A stretch of 64,000 bases of DNA from Symbiodinium natans (GCA_905221605.1 CAJNDS010002321.1:117501-181500), one strand, 5' to 3'; shown: positions 20,284 to 34,176, counted from the first letter of the stretch. The notes: generated by a model from the letters alone, not told the origin. Made by a program: numbers and translations.

Positions 20284-20860
20284 TTGGCATGAGGTTTAGG
20301 GCCCTGGGCCCTAAAGTTTGGGGCATAGGATTGAGTAGGGTTCAGGGCCGCAGGGGTTGGGGCAGAAAGGTTTGGGGCAGGGCTTAGGGCCTTCAGGGTT
20401 TGGGGCATAGGGTTCAGGGGGCGGGTTTCGCCTCACAGTGCGATAGAGGGTGGGTTTGGGCAGGGGGCTGACCCTGGGAAGGCAAGGTCTAGCCTTAGGT
20501 TTGGGGCCTAGGGTTTAGGCAGGAGGGTTTAGGGGGTCGACTATGGGCCTTGGGTGTGGGGTCTATGGTGGGCCTTGGGTTTGGGGCTTAGGGCCTACTG
20601 CATGGGCTTTTGGCTTTGAAGGTCCTACTGGGAATGACAGAGTGAACTTCATATGTCTTAACGTTATGGGATTCTCTGGACTCTGGGTGGGTGGGTCTAA
20701 TTCCGGCTCATGAACACAGTGCTATGCCTGGACTTGAGATGCTGAACCCCAAACCCTAAGCCTTTTTGTGCTTCAGGAAACCCTAAACCCTAAATACTAA
20801 ACCCCAAACCCTAAACCCCAAACCCCAAACCCGAAACCCTAAACCCTAAACCCTAAACCC
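20284..20860. repeat. Degenerate GGGTTTGGGGC/GGGCTTAGGG field ending in CCCTAAA
   Basis: Loosely telomere-like units on a TTTGGGGCATAGGG/TTAGGGCC theme at 20284-20600, a unique piece, then CCCTAAA/CCCCAAA units at 20747-20860. Confidence 0.75.
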
Positions 20861-22789
20861 AAGCTCACTAACGTGGCCTCTCTGGGACTTGCCAAAGGGA
20901 TGCTGAGGCTCGAGCTGGCCAAAGCTGCCGAACCCACAAGGTGCACTGCACCTGGCCATCTCCGTATTCGAAACCAAAACACATTGTACATTTTTTTATT
21001 GTTTTTCGTACTGGTTACCTATCTATACAAGTATATATGTGTGTATATATATATGTGGCAGGGATTTTTAGGGTTCATTTTGCTTAGCGCCTTTCTTCAC
21101 AAGATATATTAGCTAATAAAAATTCGTGTTTAATATGTTATTTATTATATACTAATGCTAGCATAGAGTATATAAGATATATGATATAATATATAATATA
21201 TAATATATCATGCGACTATAGTGAGTTTTACATTTCCTTCAGAATGTATTCACATAAGAGTATATGTTATATAATGTAAAAGAAGAATTCCCCAATTCTA
21301 TGTGTTTCATTCCTGACCGGAAATGAGTCAGTTCAGGTGTCTCAGTAAGCCCTGCGAACATGGATTCTAACATGGATATTGTCTAAAATTAATATTGACA
21401 TCAAGTGGAGTATTCATGGTGATTCTTTTTTGAATAGTAATGGTAGTGTCAATACTGATGTTGGTATCAAGGTCGGAAATGAACCAGTCCAGGTGTCCAG
21501 GTGTCTTGCGAAGCCCTGTGATGTTCATCGCAAGTCAGGAATGAATCAGTCCAGGCGTCTTAATAAGCCCTATGGCAATATGGTGATTCATTCCCGGCCG
21601 AAAATGGATCAGTCCAGGTGTCTCAGTAAGCCCAGCGAGAGATAACTATAATAATACATATACATAACAATACTAGAAATAGTATCAGTATTGGCATCCA
21701 TTCATACGGATATTATCTTTGAGCTTAATATTGACATGAATTTGAGAAGTAATATTCATTCTTATATTACTCGTGATGGTAGCGTTAATACTGATGTTGA
21801 TATCAAGGTCGGGAATGAGTCAGTCCAGGTGTCTTAAGAAGCCCTGCCAGGTGTCTAGTGCGCTCTGCGTTGGTTCCTTTCTGACCACGGCCGGAAATGA
21901 AACACGTCATGTGTCTGAGAAAGCCCTGTGGTGATTCTTTTCTGGTCGTAAGTCCAGGTGTCTTATATGCCCTGTGGCGATTCCTTCCTAGCTGGACATG
22001 AATCAGTCCAGGTGTCGCAGTAAGCCCAGTGCGAACACATGCAAAAGAATTTTTGTTTGTTTTGAATGCTGAAGTGAAAATTCATATTTAGTCTGATGTT
22101 AATGGTACTCGTAATCGCAATACTGTTGTGGATTCCAAGGTCGGAGATGAATGAATCAGTCCAGGTGTCTTAGAAGGTGTGTGGGAAGCCTTGCGCTCGA
22201 TGATTTCATGATTTTTCTAGCCGTAGTAATAGAAAAAACAGTATTTCAATCACACAAAATTCAGGTCGGCGAATGAATCAGACCAGCTGTCTTCATAAGC
22301 CCTGCCAGGCGTCGAATACGTCCTGCGGCGAATCATTTCGGGCCAGAAATGAACCAGTCCAGTCGTCTTAAAAGCACAGTGCTGATTCTTTTCAGGCCGG
22401 AATCCCAGTGTTGATTCATTTAGGGTCGGAGACGAATCACCTCAGGTGTCTCAGCATTGATGCATTTCGGGCCGGAAATGAATCAGTCCAGGTGCCTTAA
22501 AAACACAGTCTTGATTCATTTCGGGCTGGCAATGAATCAGTCCAGGCGCCTTCAGAGGCCCGGCGTTGATTATTTCGGGTCAGAAATCAATCAGTCCAGG
22601 TGTCTTAATGAGCCGTGTGTTGATTCATTTCTGGTCGGCGTTGAACCAGCCTAGGTGTCTTACTTAATTATCCCTGCGATGAGCTAATTCGGAGCGGAAA
22701 TGAATCCTGGATTGATTCGTTTACGACCAGAAAAGAATCACCACAGGGCTTTCTCACGGCCGTGGCCGGAAAGGAATCAACGCAGAGCG

Positions 22790-25520
22790 TACTAGACACC
22801 TGGCTCGGCTTATTAAGACACCTGGACTGATTCATTTACGACCTTGATATCAACATCAACGTCAATATTAACACTAGCATCACGAGTAATATAAGAATGA
22901 ATATTACTTCTCAAATTGATGTCAATATCAAAGTCAAATTAAGTACCCGTGTTCATGAAATCGCACAGAGCTTACTGAGACACCTGGACTAATTCAACTA
23001 ATTCATTTGACCATAGCGACATAGGGCTTATTAAGACACCTGGACGGTCACCTGGACTGACTCATTCCTGACCCGCAATGAATCATCACAGGGCTTCTTA
23101 AGCCACCTGGCAGGGCTTATTAAGACACCTGGACTGATTCATTTCGAACCTTGATATCAACATTAGTATTAACACTACCAAGACTTTTATAAGAATGAAT
23201 GTTAATCACCAAAAGAAAACAAAAGATTAAAGATTCATTTCCGGCCAGGAATCAATCAACGTAGTGCCACAAAGCTTATGAAGACACTTGGATTGCTTCA
23301 TTCCCGACCCGCAATGAATCATCGCAGGGATTCTTAAGCCACCTGGCAGGGCTTATTAAGACACCTGGACTGGTTCATTTCGAACCTTGATATCAACATT
23401 AGTATTAACGCTACCATGACTGTTAATATAAGAATGAATGTTAATAATCAACAGAAAATAAGATTAAAGATTCATTTCCGGCCAGGAATGCATCAACGTA
23501 GAGCCAGAGAGCTTATGAAGACACCTGGACTGAGTCATTCCCGACCCGCAATGAATCATCAGACGGCTTCTTAAGCCACCTGGCAGGGCGGGCCGGGAAT
23601 GAATCAGTCCAGGTGTCTTCATAAGCCCTGTGGCGCTACGTTGGTTCATTCCTGGCCGGAAGTGAATCTTTCGTATTGTTTTTTCTTGTGATCATTAATA
23701 TTCATTAATACGTTAATAGTACTGGTAGTGTTCATACTGATGTTGATATCAAGCTCGGAAATGAATCAGACACTACAATTATTATTTGTATAAGAGTGAC
23801 CATTAGTTCACATGCATGTCAACATTAAAAGCAAAGATACTATCCATGTTCATGAGTTCGCATTACTGAGACACGCCTGGACTGATTTACTTCCGCTGGT
23901 CTTTTTAAGGCGCCTGGACTGGTTCATTTCCGGCCCGAAATGAATCAACGCATGGCTTACACAGACACCTAAATTGATTCTTCCGGCACGAAGTACATCA
24001 GACTTTGCTTTGAGACGAATGGACTAGTTGGTTCGGGCCCGAAATGACTCACCACGAGAAACTTGCTGATAGACCTGGATTGACTCATTTCCGAACGGAC
24101 ATGAGTCAATCCAGGACGAATCAACACATTAGTACTAGTACCATTAGTATAAGAATAAATATGAGTTTTCATCTCGATATTCAAGTCAAAATTAATATTC
24201 TTTTGCGAGAGTTCGCACAGGGCTTACTGCGACACCTGGACTGACTCATTTCCAGCCAGGAAAGAATCATCACAGTGCGAACTCAGACTCCTGGACTGAT
24301 TCATTTACGACCAGAGAAGAATCACTGCGGGGCTTTCTCAGACACATGACGTGCTTCATCTCCGGCCGTGGCCGGACATGAATCAATGCAGGGCGTACTA
24401 AACACCTGGCACGGCTTTTTAAGACACCTGGACTGATTTATTTACGACCTTGATATCAACACCAGTATTAACACTACCATCACAATTAATATAAGAATGC
24501 ATATTACTTATCGAACTAATGCCAATATTCGAGTCAAAGAAAATATCCATGTTCATGAAATCGCACAGAAATTACTGAGACACCTGGACTAATTCAACTA
24601 ATTCATTTGACCATAGCGCCATAGGGCTCATTAAGACACCTGGACTGACTCATTCCTGACCCGCAATGAATCATCGCAGGGCTTCTTAAGCCACTTGGCA
24701 GGGCTTATTAAGACACCTGGACTGATTCTCTTCGAACCTTGATATCAACAGTAGTATTAACACTACCAGTACTTCTAATATAAGACTGAATGTTCATAAT
24801 CAAAAGAAAACAAGATTGATGATTCATTTCCGTCCAGGAATGAACCAACGTAGTGCCACAGAGCTTATGGAGACACCTGGACTGAGTCATTCCCGACCCG
24901 CAATGAATCATCAGACGGCTTCTTAAGCCACCTGGCAGGGCGGGCCGGGAATGAATCAGTCCAGGTGTCTTCATAAGCCCTGTGGCGCTACGTTGGTTCA
25001 TTCCTGGCCGGAAGTGAATCTTTCGTATTGTTTTTTCTTATGATCATTAATATTCATTCATACATTAATAGTAATGGTAGTGTTCATACTGATGTTGATA
25101 TCAAGCTCGGAAATGAATCAAACACTACAATTATTATTAGTATAAGAGTGACCATTAGTTCACGTCCATGTCAACATTAACAGCAAAGATACTATCCATG
25201 TTCATGAATTCGCATGACTGCGACGCCTGGTCTGATTCTCTTCCGGCCCAACCCGAAATCTAGCAACGCTGGTCTTTTTAAGTCCGGCCCGAAATGAATC
25301 AACACATGGCTTATACAGACACCTAAATTGATTCTTCCGGCCCGAAGTAAATCAGCACTTTGCTTTTGAGACGAATGGACTAGTTGATTCTGGCCCGAAA
25401 TGACTCACCACAGGAGGGCTTGCTGACACACCTGGATTGACTCATTTCCGAACGGACATGAGTCAATCCAGGACGAATCAACACAAAGCTTTTCAGACAC
25501 CTGGACTGATTCATCTCGAC
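22790..25520. repeat. Large direct duplication inside the palindrome domain
   Basis: The stretch starting near 22797 (ACACCTGGCTCGGCTTATTA) recurs near 24405, and 23655-24130 recurs near 25005-25475, with long near-identical runs (for example GTGAATCTTTCGTATTG at 23661 and 25014). Copies are about 1.35-1.6 kb apart, with internal indels. Confidence 0.75.
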
Positions 25521-25797
25521 ACCTGGCAGAGCTTTTTCAGACACCTGGACTGATTTGACGCATCTCCCACCTTGGAACCCGCGTCAGTATTATTAGTACT
25601 AGTACCATTAATATAAGAATATATATGAGTTTTCATCTCAATATGCAAGTCGAACTAGTCATGAAAGCTAGCTCCTTGGAGCTTGCGAGAGTTGTCGTTT
25701 ACAAGAATTCTCTCTAGTGTTCAGCTGGGTCAAGAAGCGACCCCGACCCTTAAGTGATATGAAAATCAAAGGGATAAAGGGCTGTCCTTAATTGATT

Positions 25798-25865
25798 TCT
25801 GGGGAGGGGGGGCCCCCTTTTTGGCTCCCCCCCCTTTTCAGGCCCCCCCCCCCTCCCTCTTGCCG
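25798..25865. repeat. G-run/C-run patch
   Basis: GGGGAGGGGGGGCCCCC, then long C-runs, in otherwise AT-rich surroundings. Confidence 0.7.
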
Positions 25866-26074
25866 CGTTTCTAGCTTTCGTGCCCCCGATCTCAAGTATT
25901 GTGAAGCGAGAGTTCGCGCAGGGCTTACTGCGACACCTGGACCTCAGTTCCAGCCAGGAAAGAATCACCACAGGGCGTATTCGGACACCTGGACTGATTG
26001 ACCGAAATAGCTCACTACAGTACGTGGTCCACGCCTGGCAGGGTTTTGTTTAGACACCCGGACTGATTCACAGC

Positions 26075-26111
<37 letters not shown>

Positions 26112-26400
26112 TTATTTGTATTCTTAATAGTCTTGCTAGTACTACGCCTACTAGTATTAGTATCAATACTAATTCTAGCATTAGTATTAGTTTTAATTAT
26201 TGAAATGAATTCGCGCATAGCTTATTGAGACAGCTGCACTGATTCATTTCCGAAAAAGAATGAACCACCACAGAGCTCAATTAAACACCTTGACTGATTA
26301 AGTTCCGACCCGAAAAAATCACCCGAGGACGTCTTTGACACTTGGCCGGGCTTATTCAGACACCTGTACTGTTTCATTTCCGGCCTTGATACCAACATCA

Positions 26401-26980
26401 GTGTTACGAGTACCACGAATGTAAGATTGAATCTGAATACTCATGTCAAGATTAACATCGAAATTATTCTTCATTCTCATGCTAGATTTTGCGTGAAACA
26501 CTAGGATCATCAGGTTCATGGTGTTCGGTCACAGATCACCGCGCACTGTGCGGGGATTAAGTTCCGCTGATAGTTTGAGACTTAAGTGTGTGAGCTCCAC
26601 TGCGAAGCCGGCAAGCCTCGGACGTAATAAAAAAAACCACCTTTATGGAAAGTAAGCAGTTGGCTTGAGTTTAGGGCTAAACATCAACAAGAACAGGCTT
26701 GGGTGGCTTCGCCGCCTGGGACGGCGTGGGGTGGGAGAAAAGTATTAGATGGCTTTCACAATTGGGCCAAAGCTGCTCTTCGTGACTCACGAAGCTTTTG
26801 AGTTTGTCACAAAGCCTAACCTTCACAGATCTACGCCAAGCATAAACGAACAAAAAACAGTGACGCAACACTTAATTAAAAAAATCGACACACATCGTGT
26901 AGAGCTTTTGGATTATGACACACTAACAAGATTTTGATACACACAGAACATAATGCAAAACACCTATTAAACGTAAACAT
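26401..26980. other. Transition region, no gene seen
   Basis: AT-rich sequence. From about 26888 the first GACACACATCGTGTAG-type copies of the next tandem family appear. Confidence 0.5.
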
Positions 26981-26989
26981 CAACGAAAA

Positions 26990-27860
26990 CAAGTTTGACA
27001 CACGTGGTGTAGGGATTTCTTGGGTTTTTATTATAAGAAGTATTATAAAAATAATGAATATAAAAGACCTAGAAAAACTTTAGGCAAAAACAAACGAGCA
27101 CAATGAAGCAACAAAAAAAGCGCAAAAATCAAGTTTGACACATATGGTGTATTGATTTTGTATCGGTTTGGATTTCTATGAATTCTTAAAAAGACGTTCA
27201 TACATATAAAACGTAATGCAAAACACCGAGTAGAAGTAACCAGACACCAAAAAACAGCAAGCCAACAACAAAAACATGTTTGACACATGTGGTGTAGGGA
27301 TTTCTTGGGTTTATATTTGCAAGCAGTATTCAAAAAAAAAAACAAACATACGAAACAGACCTGCAAAACATTGAGAAAAAACGAGCGAACACAGTAAAGC
27401 AACAAAAAAAACGCAAAAATCAAGTTTGACACATATGGTGTATTGATTTTGTCTGGGTTTGGATTTCTATGAATTCTTAAAAAGACGTTCATACATATAA
27501 AACGTAATGCAAAACACCGAGTAGAAGTAACCAGACACTAAAAAAGAGCAAGCCAACAACAAAAACACGTTTGACACATATGGTGTAGGGATTTCTTGGG
27601 TTTATATTTGCAATCAGTATTAAAAAAAAACAAACATACCAAACAGACCTGCAAAACATTGAGCAAAAACGAGCGAACACAGTAAAGCAACAAAAAAACG
27701 CAAAAATCAAGTTTGACACATATGGTGTATTGATTTTGTCTGGGTTTGGATTTCTATGAATTCTTAAAAAGACGTTCATACATATAAAACGTAATGCAAA
27801 ACAACGAGTAAACGTAACCAGAAACAAAAAAAGAAGCAAAGCGAACACTAAACTCATTCT
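26990..27860. repeat. 145/290-bp tandem repeat with GTTTGACACAYATGGTGTA core
   Basis: The core GTTTGACACATATGGTGTA recurs at about 26994, 27133, 27277, 27424, 27570 and 27711, every 139-147 bp. Alternate copies continue TTGATTTTGT or GGGATTTCTTGGG, so the higher-order unit is about 290 bp. Minus-strand frames across it repeat the same peptide and are repeat shadows. Confidence 0.9.
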
Positions 27861-28139
27861 TTATATCCTTTAATTTTCGCTTTAGATTTCCAAGCTTTTT
27901 GACACACTTATAGTCTGTTAAGCTCAATGAGCTGAGACTTTTAAATCTACTTTAAGACCAGAAACTGCTAATGCCAGCGGCGTCAACGTAATTACAGGAA
28001 CACACGGCGCTACATGACTGTGCTGGTGCTTCTGTCCATAGACAAACACAAAAAAAAGGTTAAAAAAACAGTAGAAGCATGCGCAAACAATGTGCTGAAC
28101 ATGGTTTATCTGCTTCACTTGCTGTCATAACCTGGCATC

Positions 28140-28330
28140 AACGAAGTAATGCAAAAAATGCAGAATAAATGAGACAACAGTGGACCGATAACAGTACCAC
28201 CGCGTCGCATGTGGAGTGGGCGAGAGAACAATACACAAACAGAGAAGGGGGGAGACGGTGGACCGATAGCAGTACCACCGTGTTCAGGGACCGATATCAG
28301 TACCCCGCTTTCCCGGCGGCCGATAGCAGC
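28140..28330. repeat. GGACCGATAGCAGTACCACC short repeat
   Basis: Four imperfect copies of GGACCGATARCAGTACC(A)CCG between 28181 and 28340, in irregular spacing. They are GC-richer than the flanks. Confidence 0.7.
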
Positions 28331-28434
28331 ACGCCGGGTTGAGATAACACTGGTTTCACTGTAAGCTCCGCGCCCGTGACGATGCGATGCAAGATCAGTT
28401 CACACCTGTGCATAATCTATTATCCCGAATATAA

Positions 28435-29095
28435 TGCACCGCGACTTGTTATTTTAAGAACTTAGTTTTCCAAAAAACTTAGGAGGACACTGCTTGCGAT
28501 TTATTATTTTGGGAGCTCAGTTTTCCAAAAAAAACTTAAAGGTACATTGTTTGCGAGTTGTCATTTTGAAAGCTCAGTCAAAAAAAATGAAGGGGACACT
28601 GCTTGCGATTTGTTATTTTTGGAGCTCAGTTTTTAAAAAACAACTAAATTGAAGAGGACACTGCTCGCGAATTGTCATTTTAGGAGTTCAGTTTTCAAAA
28701 ACAAACTTAAGGGTACACTGCTTGCGACTTATCATTTGGGAGCTTAATAAAAAAAGATAAGGCTTAAGGAACACTACTTACGATTTATCATTTTGGGAGT
28801 TTAGTCCTTGAAGACCCCGAAGGCTCTATTTTAATTCCTCCAGTTCCCTAGAAGCAAACAGTCGAGGCCTCTAGATCTGCAGTCTTAAACTTCGAGCTCC
28901 TCGCTCCCTAAGCCCCTCTAAAAACTCAAGCCCCGCCAGAAGCAAAAAACTTAAGGCTTAAGGGGACGCTACCTACGATTTGTCATTTTAGAAGCTTAGT
29001 TAAAAACAAAAAACTTGAAAGGACACTGCTTGCGATTTGTCATTCTGAGAGCTTAGTTTTCGGAAAACTTAAGGGGACACTGCGCCAATTCTCAG
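28435..29095. repeat. About 60-bp tandem repeat
   Basis: The unit CTTGCGATTTGTCATTTTGG then GAGCTTAGTTTTCAAAAAAC then TTAAGGGGACACTG is present about nine times. It is interrupted at 28806-28950 by a unique CT-rich piece. Confidence 0.88.
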
Positions 29096-29204
29096 AAAAC
29101 ATATAGAAAAATATATTTGCTTAATCTAATTACTTTAATCGGTCGATAATACAACTAATTAAATATATTAAAATAATGAAATTAATGTTGCACTGTCTTT
29201 AGTA

Positions 29205-29720
29205 TGGGGCCCCCCCCCCCCCCAAACAAATTTGGACCCTCTATAAACGCGTGGCCCGGCGACCCCCCCAAACAAATTGGGGGGGGGGGGACCGCCCTCA
29301 GGGCCTCAAGCCTTTAGGACCTCAAGGCCTGAAGCTTTCCAGCCTTTAAGATTCCTGGAGCCCAAGGCCCTCAGGGCCTCAAGCCTTACTGCGTAAGCCC
29401 TTAACCCAAAACACAAACCCTCAAAAAAAAATCATCCGAAAAAAAACTTGGCATTATAGAGGGTAGCCAGACAAACTTACTAAAAACAGTCTGACCGGCC
29501 CATGGGCTACCTATCACAAAATTTGTTTGGGGCCTCGTTTCGTAATGAATTTCCATTAGGCTTTACATGGGGGCCGGGTTTAGATTTCTGGATTCTCCGC
29601 GCTCTGGCTTTTTAAGGTTCCTGGAGCCCAAGCCCTCAGGGCTTCAAGCCTTACTGCGAAAGCTCTTAACCCAAAACACAAACCCTTAAAAAAAAAAAAA
29701 ACGTCCGGAAAAAACTTGTG
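29205..29720. repeat. C-run patch and duplicated CCTCAGGGCCTCAAGCC segment
   Basis: The stretch from TCCTGGAGCCCAAGGCCCTC to the poly-A after AACCCAAAACACAAACCC (29353-29435) is repeated at 29610-29705. C-runs and G-runs flank it at 29208-29295. Confidence 0.75.
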
Positions 29721-29814
29721 ATAATAGCGGGTACCCTGAACAAACTCGGTTCGCAGAATAAATTTTCGAAACTTGTGATTATAGACCCTCCTTATACTAA
29801 AGTCGGTCCAACAT

Positions 29815-32800
29815 TAGTTAAATTAATTAAATTAACTAAATTAATTAAATTAATTAAATTCATTAAATTCATTAAATTCATTAAATTCATTAAAATCATT
29901 AAATTCATTAAATTCATTAAATTCATTAAATTCATTAAATTAATTAAATTATTTTTTCAATTTCTTCGAATTCGATTAATTTAATTAATTTAATTGGTCT
30001 GTAATTGAAGTGGTCAATCCTCAGGAAACACCTCGAAAAAAACTTAATTAATTTAATTAAACTAATTTAATTAATTTAATTGTAGGTTAATTAAATTAAT
30101 TAAATTAATTAAATTAATTTTTTCAATTTCTTCGAATTCAATTAATTTAATTAATTTAATTGGTCGACCAATTAAATTAATTAAATTAATTAATTTATTA
30201 CATTATTTTTTCAATATCTTGGAATTCAATTAATTTAATTAATTTAATTGGTCTGTAATTGAAGTGGTCAATCCTCAGGAAACACCTCGAAAAATAATTC
30301 AATTAATTTAATTAATTTAATTAATTTAGTTAATTTAATTGTAGGTTAATCAAATTAATTAAATTAATTTAATTAATTTAAGTATTTTTTCAATTTCTTC
30401 GAATTCAATTAATTTAATTAATTTAATTGATCGACCAATTAAATTAATTAAATTAATTAAATTAATTAATTTTATTTTTCAATCTTCAGAATTCATGGCA
30501 TTTCATTAATGTAGTTGGCGACCAATTTAATTAATTAAATTAATTAAATTAATTGAATATTTGTTGAGGTTGTTTTCCTGAGATCAAATAAAAGAATCTT
30601 ACCCGACAATTAAAATTCATAAAATTAATTAAATTATTAAAATTAGTTTTTTTCAGTTTCTTAGAATCAATTAATTTAAATTAATTTTAATGAGTCTGGA
30701 ATTGAAGGGGTCACTCCAAAGGGGAAACACCTCGACAAAAATATTCAATTAATTTAAAATTACTTTAATTACTTTGAATTAATTTAATAATTAATTAATT
30801 TAATGTAGGTGAATTTAAATTTAATTAAATTAATTACATTATTAAATTATTTTTTAGTCTCGAATTCAATTCATTAATTATTGTAATTGTAGGTGAATTA
30901 AATTAGTAAATTAATTTCAAATTATTTTTTCAATTTCTTCAAATTCAATTAATTTAATTAATTTAATTGTAGGTTAATTAAATTAATTAAATTAATTAAA
31001 TTAATTAAATTAATCAAATTAATTAAATTAATTAAATTAATTGAATTATTTTTTGAGGTGTTTCCTGAGGATCAAATAAAGAATCTATCCGACAATTAAA
31101 TGAATTAAATTAATTAAATTAAACTATTTTTTCAATTTCTTCGAATTCAATTAATTTAATTAATTTAATTGGTCTGGAATTGAAGGGGTCACTCCTCAGG
31201 AAACACCTCGAAAAATAATTCAATTAATTTAATTAATTTAATTAATTTAATTAATTTAATTGTAGGTGAAGAAAAATTAATTAATTAAATTAAATTAATT
31301 AAATTATTTTTTAATTTCTTCGAATTCAATTAATTTAATTAATTTAATTGTAGGTGAATTAAATTAATTAAATTAATTACATTATTTTTTCAATTTCTTC
31401 GAATTCAATTAATTGAATTAATTTAATTGGTCGACCAATTAAATTAATTAAATTAATTAAATTAATTGAATTATTTTTTGAGGTGTTTCCTGAGGATCAA
31501 ATAAAGAATCTACCCGACAATTAAATTCATAAAATTAATGAAATTAATTAAATTATTTTTTTCAATTTCTTAGAATTCAATTAATTTAACTAATTTAATT
31601 GGTCTGGAATTGAAGGGGTCACTCCACAGGAAACACCTCGAAAAAATAATTCAATTAATTTAATTAATTTAATTAATTTAATTAATTTAATTAATTTAAT
31701 TAATTTAATTGTAGGTGAATTAAATTAATTAAATTAATTAAATTAATTAAATTATTTTTTAATTTCTTCGAATTCAATTAATTTAATTAATTTAATTGTA
31801 GGTGAATTAAATTAATTAAATTAATTAAATTATTTTTTCAATTTCTTCGAATTCAATTAATTTAATTAATTTAATTGTAGGTTTTTTAAATTGATTAAAT
31901 TTATTAAATTAATTAAATTAATTGAATTATTTTTTGAGGTGTTTCCTGAGGATCAAATAAAGAATCTATCCGACAATTAAATTAATTAAATAAATTAAAT
32001 TAATTAAATTATTTTTTCAATTTCTTCGAATTCAATGAATTTAATTAATTTAATTGGTCTGGAATTGAAGGGGTCACTCCTCAGGAAACACCTCGAAAAA
32101 TAATTCAATTAATTTAATTAATTTATTTAATTTAATTAATTTAATTAATTTAATTGTAGGTGAATTAAATTAATTAAATTAATTGAATTAATTAAATTAA
32201 TTTTTTAATTTCTTCGAATTCAATTAATTTAATTAATGTAATTGTAGGTGAATTAAATTAATTAAATTAATTAAATTATTTTTTCAATTTCTTCGAATTC
32301 AATTAATTTAATTAATTTAATTGTAGGTTAATTAAATTAATTAAATTAATTAAATTAATTAAATTAATTAAATTAATTAAATTAATTAAATTAATTGAAT
32401 TATTTTTTGAGGTGTTTCCTGAGGATCAAATAAAGAATCTATCCGACAATTAAATTAATTAAATTAATTAAATTAATTAAATTATTTTTTCAATTTCTTA
32501 GAATTCAATTAATTTAATTAATTTAATTGGTCTGGAATTAAAGGGGTCACTCCACAGGAAACACCTCGAAAAAAATAATTCAATTAATTTAATTAATTTA
32601 AATAATTTAATTAATTTAATTGTAGGTGAATTAAATTAATTAAATTAATTAAATTAATTAAATTATTTTTTTAATTTCTTCGAATTCAATTAATTTAATT
32701 AATTTAATTGTAGGTGAATTAAATTAATTTAATTAAATTATTTTTTCAGTTTCTTCGAATTCAATTAATTTAATTCATTTAATTGTAGGTTAACTAAATT

Positions 32801-33790
32801 AATTAAATTAATTAAATTAATCAAATTAATTGAATTATTTTTTGAGGTGTTTCCTGAGGATCAAATAAAGAATCTATCCGACAATTAAATTAATTAAATT
32901 AATTAAATTATTTTTTCAATTTCTTCGAATTCAATTAATTTAATTAATTTAATTGGTCTGGAATTGAAGGGGTCACTCCTCAGGAAACACCTCGAAAAAT
33001 AATTCAATTAATTTAATTAATTTAATTAATTTAATTAATTTAATTAATTTAATTGTAGGTGAATTAAATTAATTAAATTAATTAAATTAATTAAATTAAT
33101 TAAATTAATTAAATTAATTTTTTAATTTCTTCGAATTCAATTAATTTAATTAATGTAATTGTAGGTGAATTAAATTAATTAAATTAATTAAATTATTTTT
33201 TCAATTTCTTCGAATTCAATTAATTTAATTAATTTAATTGTAGGTTAATTAAATTAATTAAATTAATTGAATTATTTTTTTGAGGTGTTTCCTGAGGATC
33301 AAATAAAGAATCTATCCGACAATTAAATTAATTAAATTAATTAAATTAATTAAATTAACTAAATTATTTTTTCAATTTCTTCGAATTCAATTAATTTAAT
33401 TAATTTAATTGGTCTGGAATTGAAGGGGTCACTCCTCAGGAAACACCTCGAAAAATAATTCAATTAATTTAATTAATTTAATTAATTTAATTAATTTAAT
33501 TAATTTAATTGTAGGTGAATTAAATTAATTAAATTAATTAAATTAATTAAATTAATTAAATTATTTTTTTAATTTCTTCGAATTCAATTAATTTAATGAA
33601 TTGAATTGTAGGTGAATTAAATTAATTAAATTAATTAAATTATTTTTTCAATTTCTTCGAATTCAATTAATTTAATTAATTTAATTATCTGGCAATTGAA
33701 TTAAGTAAATTAATTACATTATTTTCTTAGTTTATTCGCGTTCAATACTACTAATTGAATTTAATTAATTAAATTATTTGAATTAGTTTA
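29815..33790. repeat. AATTAATTTAATT array with 430-470 bp higher-order unit
   Basis: Almost 4 kb of AATTAAATT/AATTAATTTAATT. Fixed islands recur: GGGGTCACTCCTCAGGAAAC then ACCTCGAAAA (about 31185, 31615, 32070, 32543, 32969, 33425), TTTCTTCGAATTCAATT, and TGAGGTGTTTCCTGAGGATC then AAATAAAGAATCTATCCGAC. Successive units are about 430, 455, 473, 426 and 456 bp. The first and third islands are inverse copies of each other, so each unit can fold back. No gene. Confidence 0.93.
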
Positions 33791-33854
33791 ATTATTATTC
33801 ATAGTACTAGCAACAGCTACGACGCAAAATAGACCCTAAAGGTCCCTCTCATAT

Positions 33855-34176
33855 ATATATATATATTTTTTTTTTGTAGATATATAGATATATAGGTTTA
33901 TAGATATATATGTATATATCTATATAGATATATATCAAAAAATATATAGATATAAAGATTTATAGATATATAGATATATAGAGAAAAAAGTATATAGATA
34001 TATAGATATATAGATATATAGATATATAGATATATAGATATATAGATATATAGATATATAGATATATAGATACATAGATATATAAATATATGTATATATA
34101 TATAAAGATTTTTAGTTATATAGATATATAGATATATAGATATATAGATATATAGATATATAGATATATAGATATG
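33855..34176. repeat. (GATATATA)n octanucleotide microsatellite, left arm
   Basis: GATATATA octamers with short interruptions (CAAAAAATATATAG, AGAGAAAAAAGTAT). It ends at GATATGCTACCCCCCC and is mirrored at 38290-38535. Confidence 0.92.

Larger units (their letters stand above)
21310..26400. repeat. Palindrome-rich ATGAATCAGTCCAGGTGTC repeat domain
   Basis: Dozens of copies of a module made of the palindrome-like TTCATTTC(C/G)GGCC(G)GAAATGAA followed by TCAGTCCAGGTGTCTTA and ATAAGCCCTG. They are mainly direct at 21310-22680 and mainly inverted (CAGACACCTGGACTGATTCA) from 22790 on. A second module (GATATCAACATCAGTATTAA ... ATAAGAATGAAT) is interspersed. I see no gene. A 24-base AT run lies at 26077-26108. 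Confidence 0.85.
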
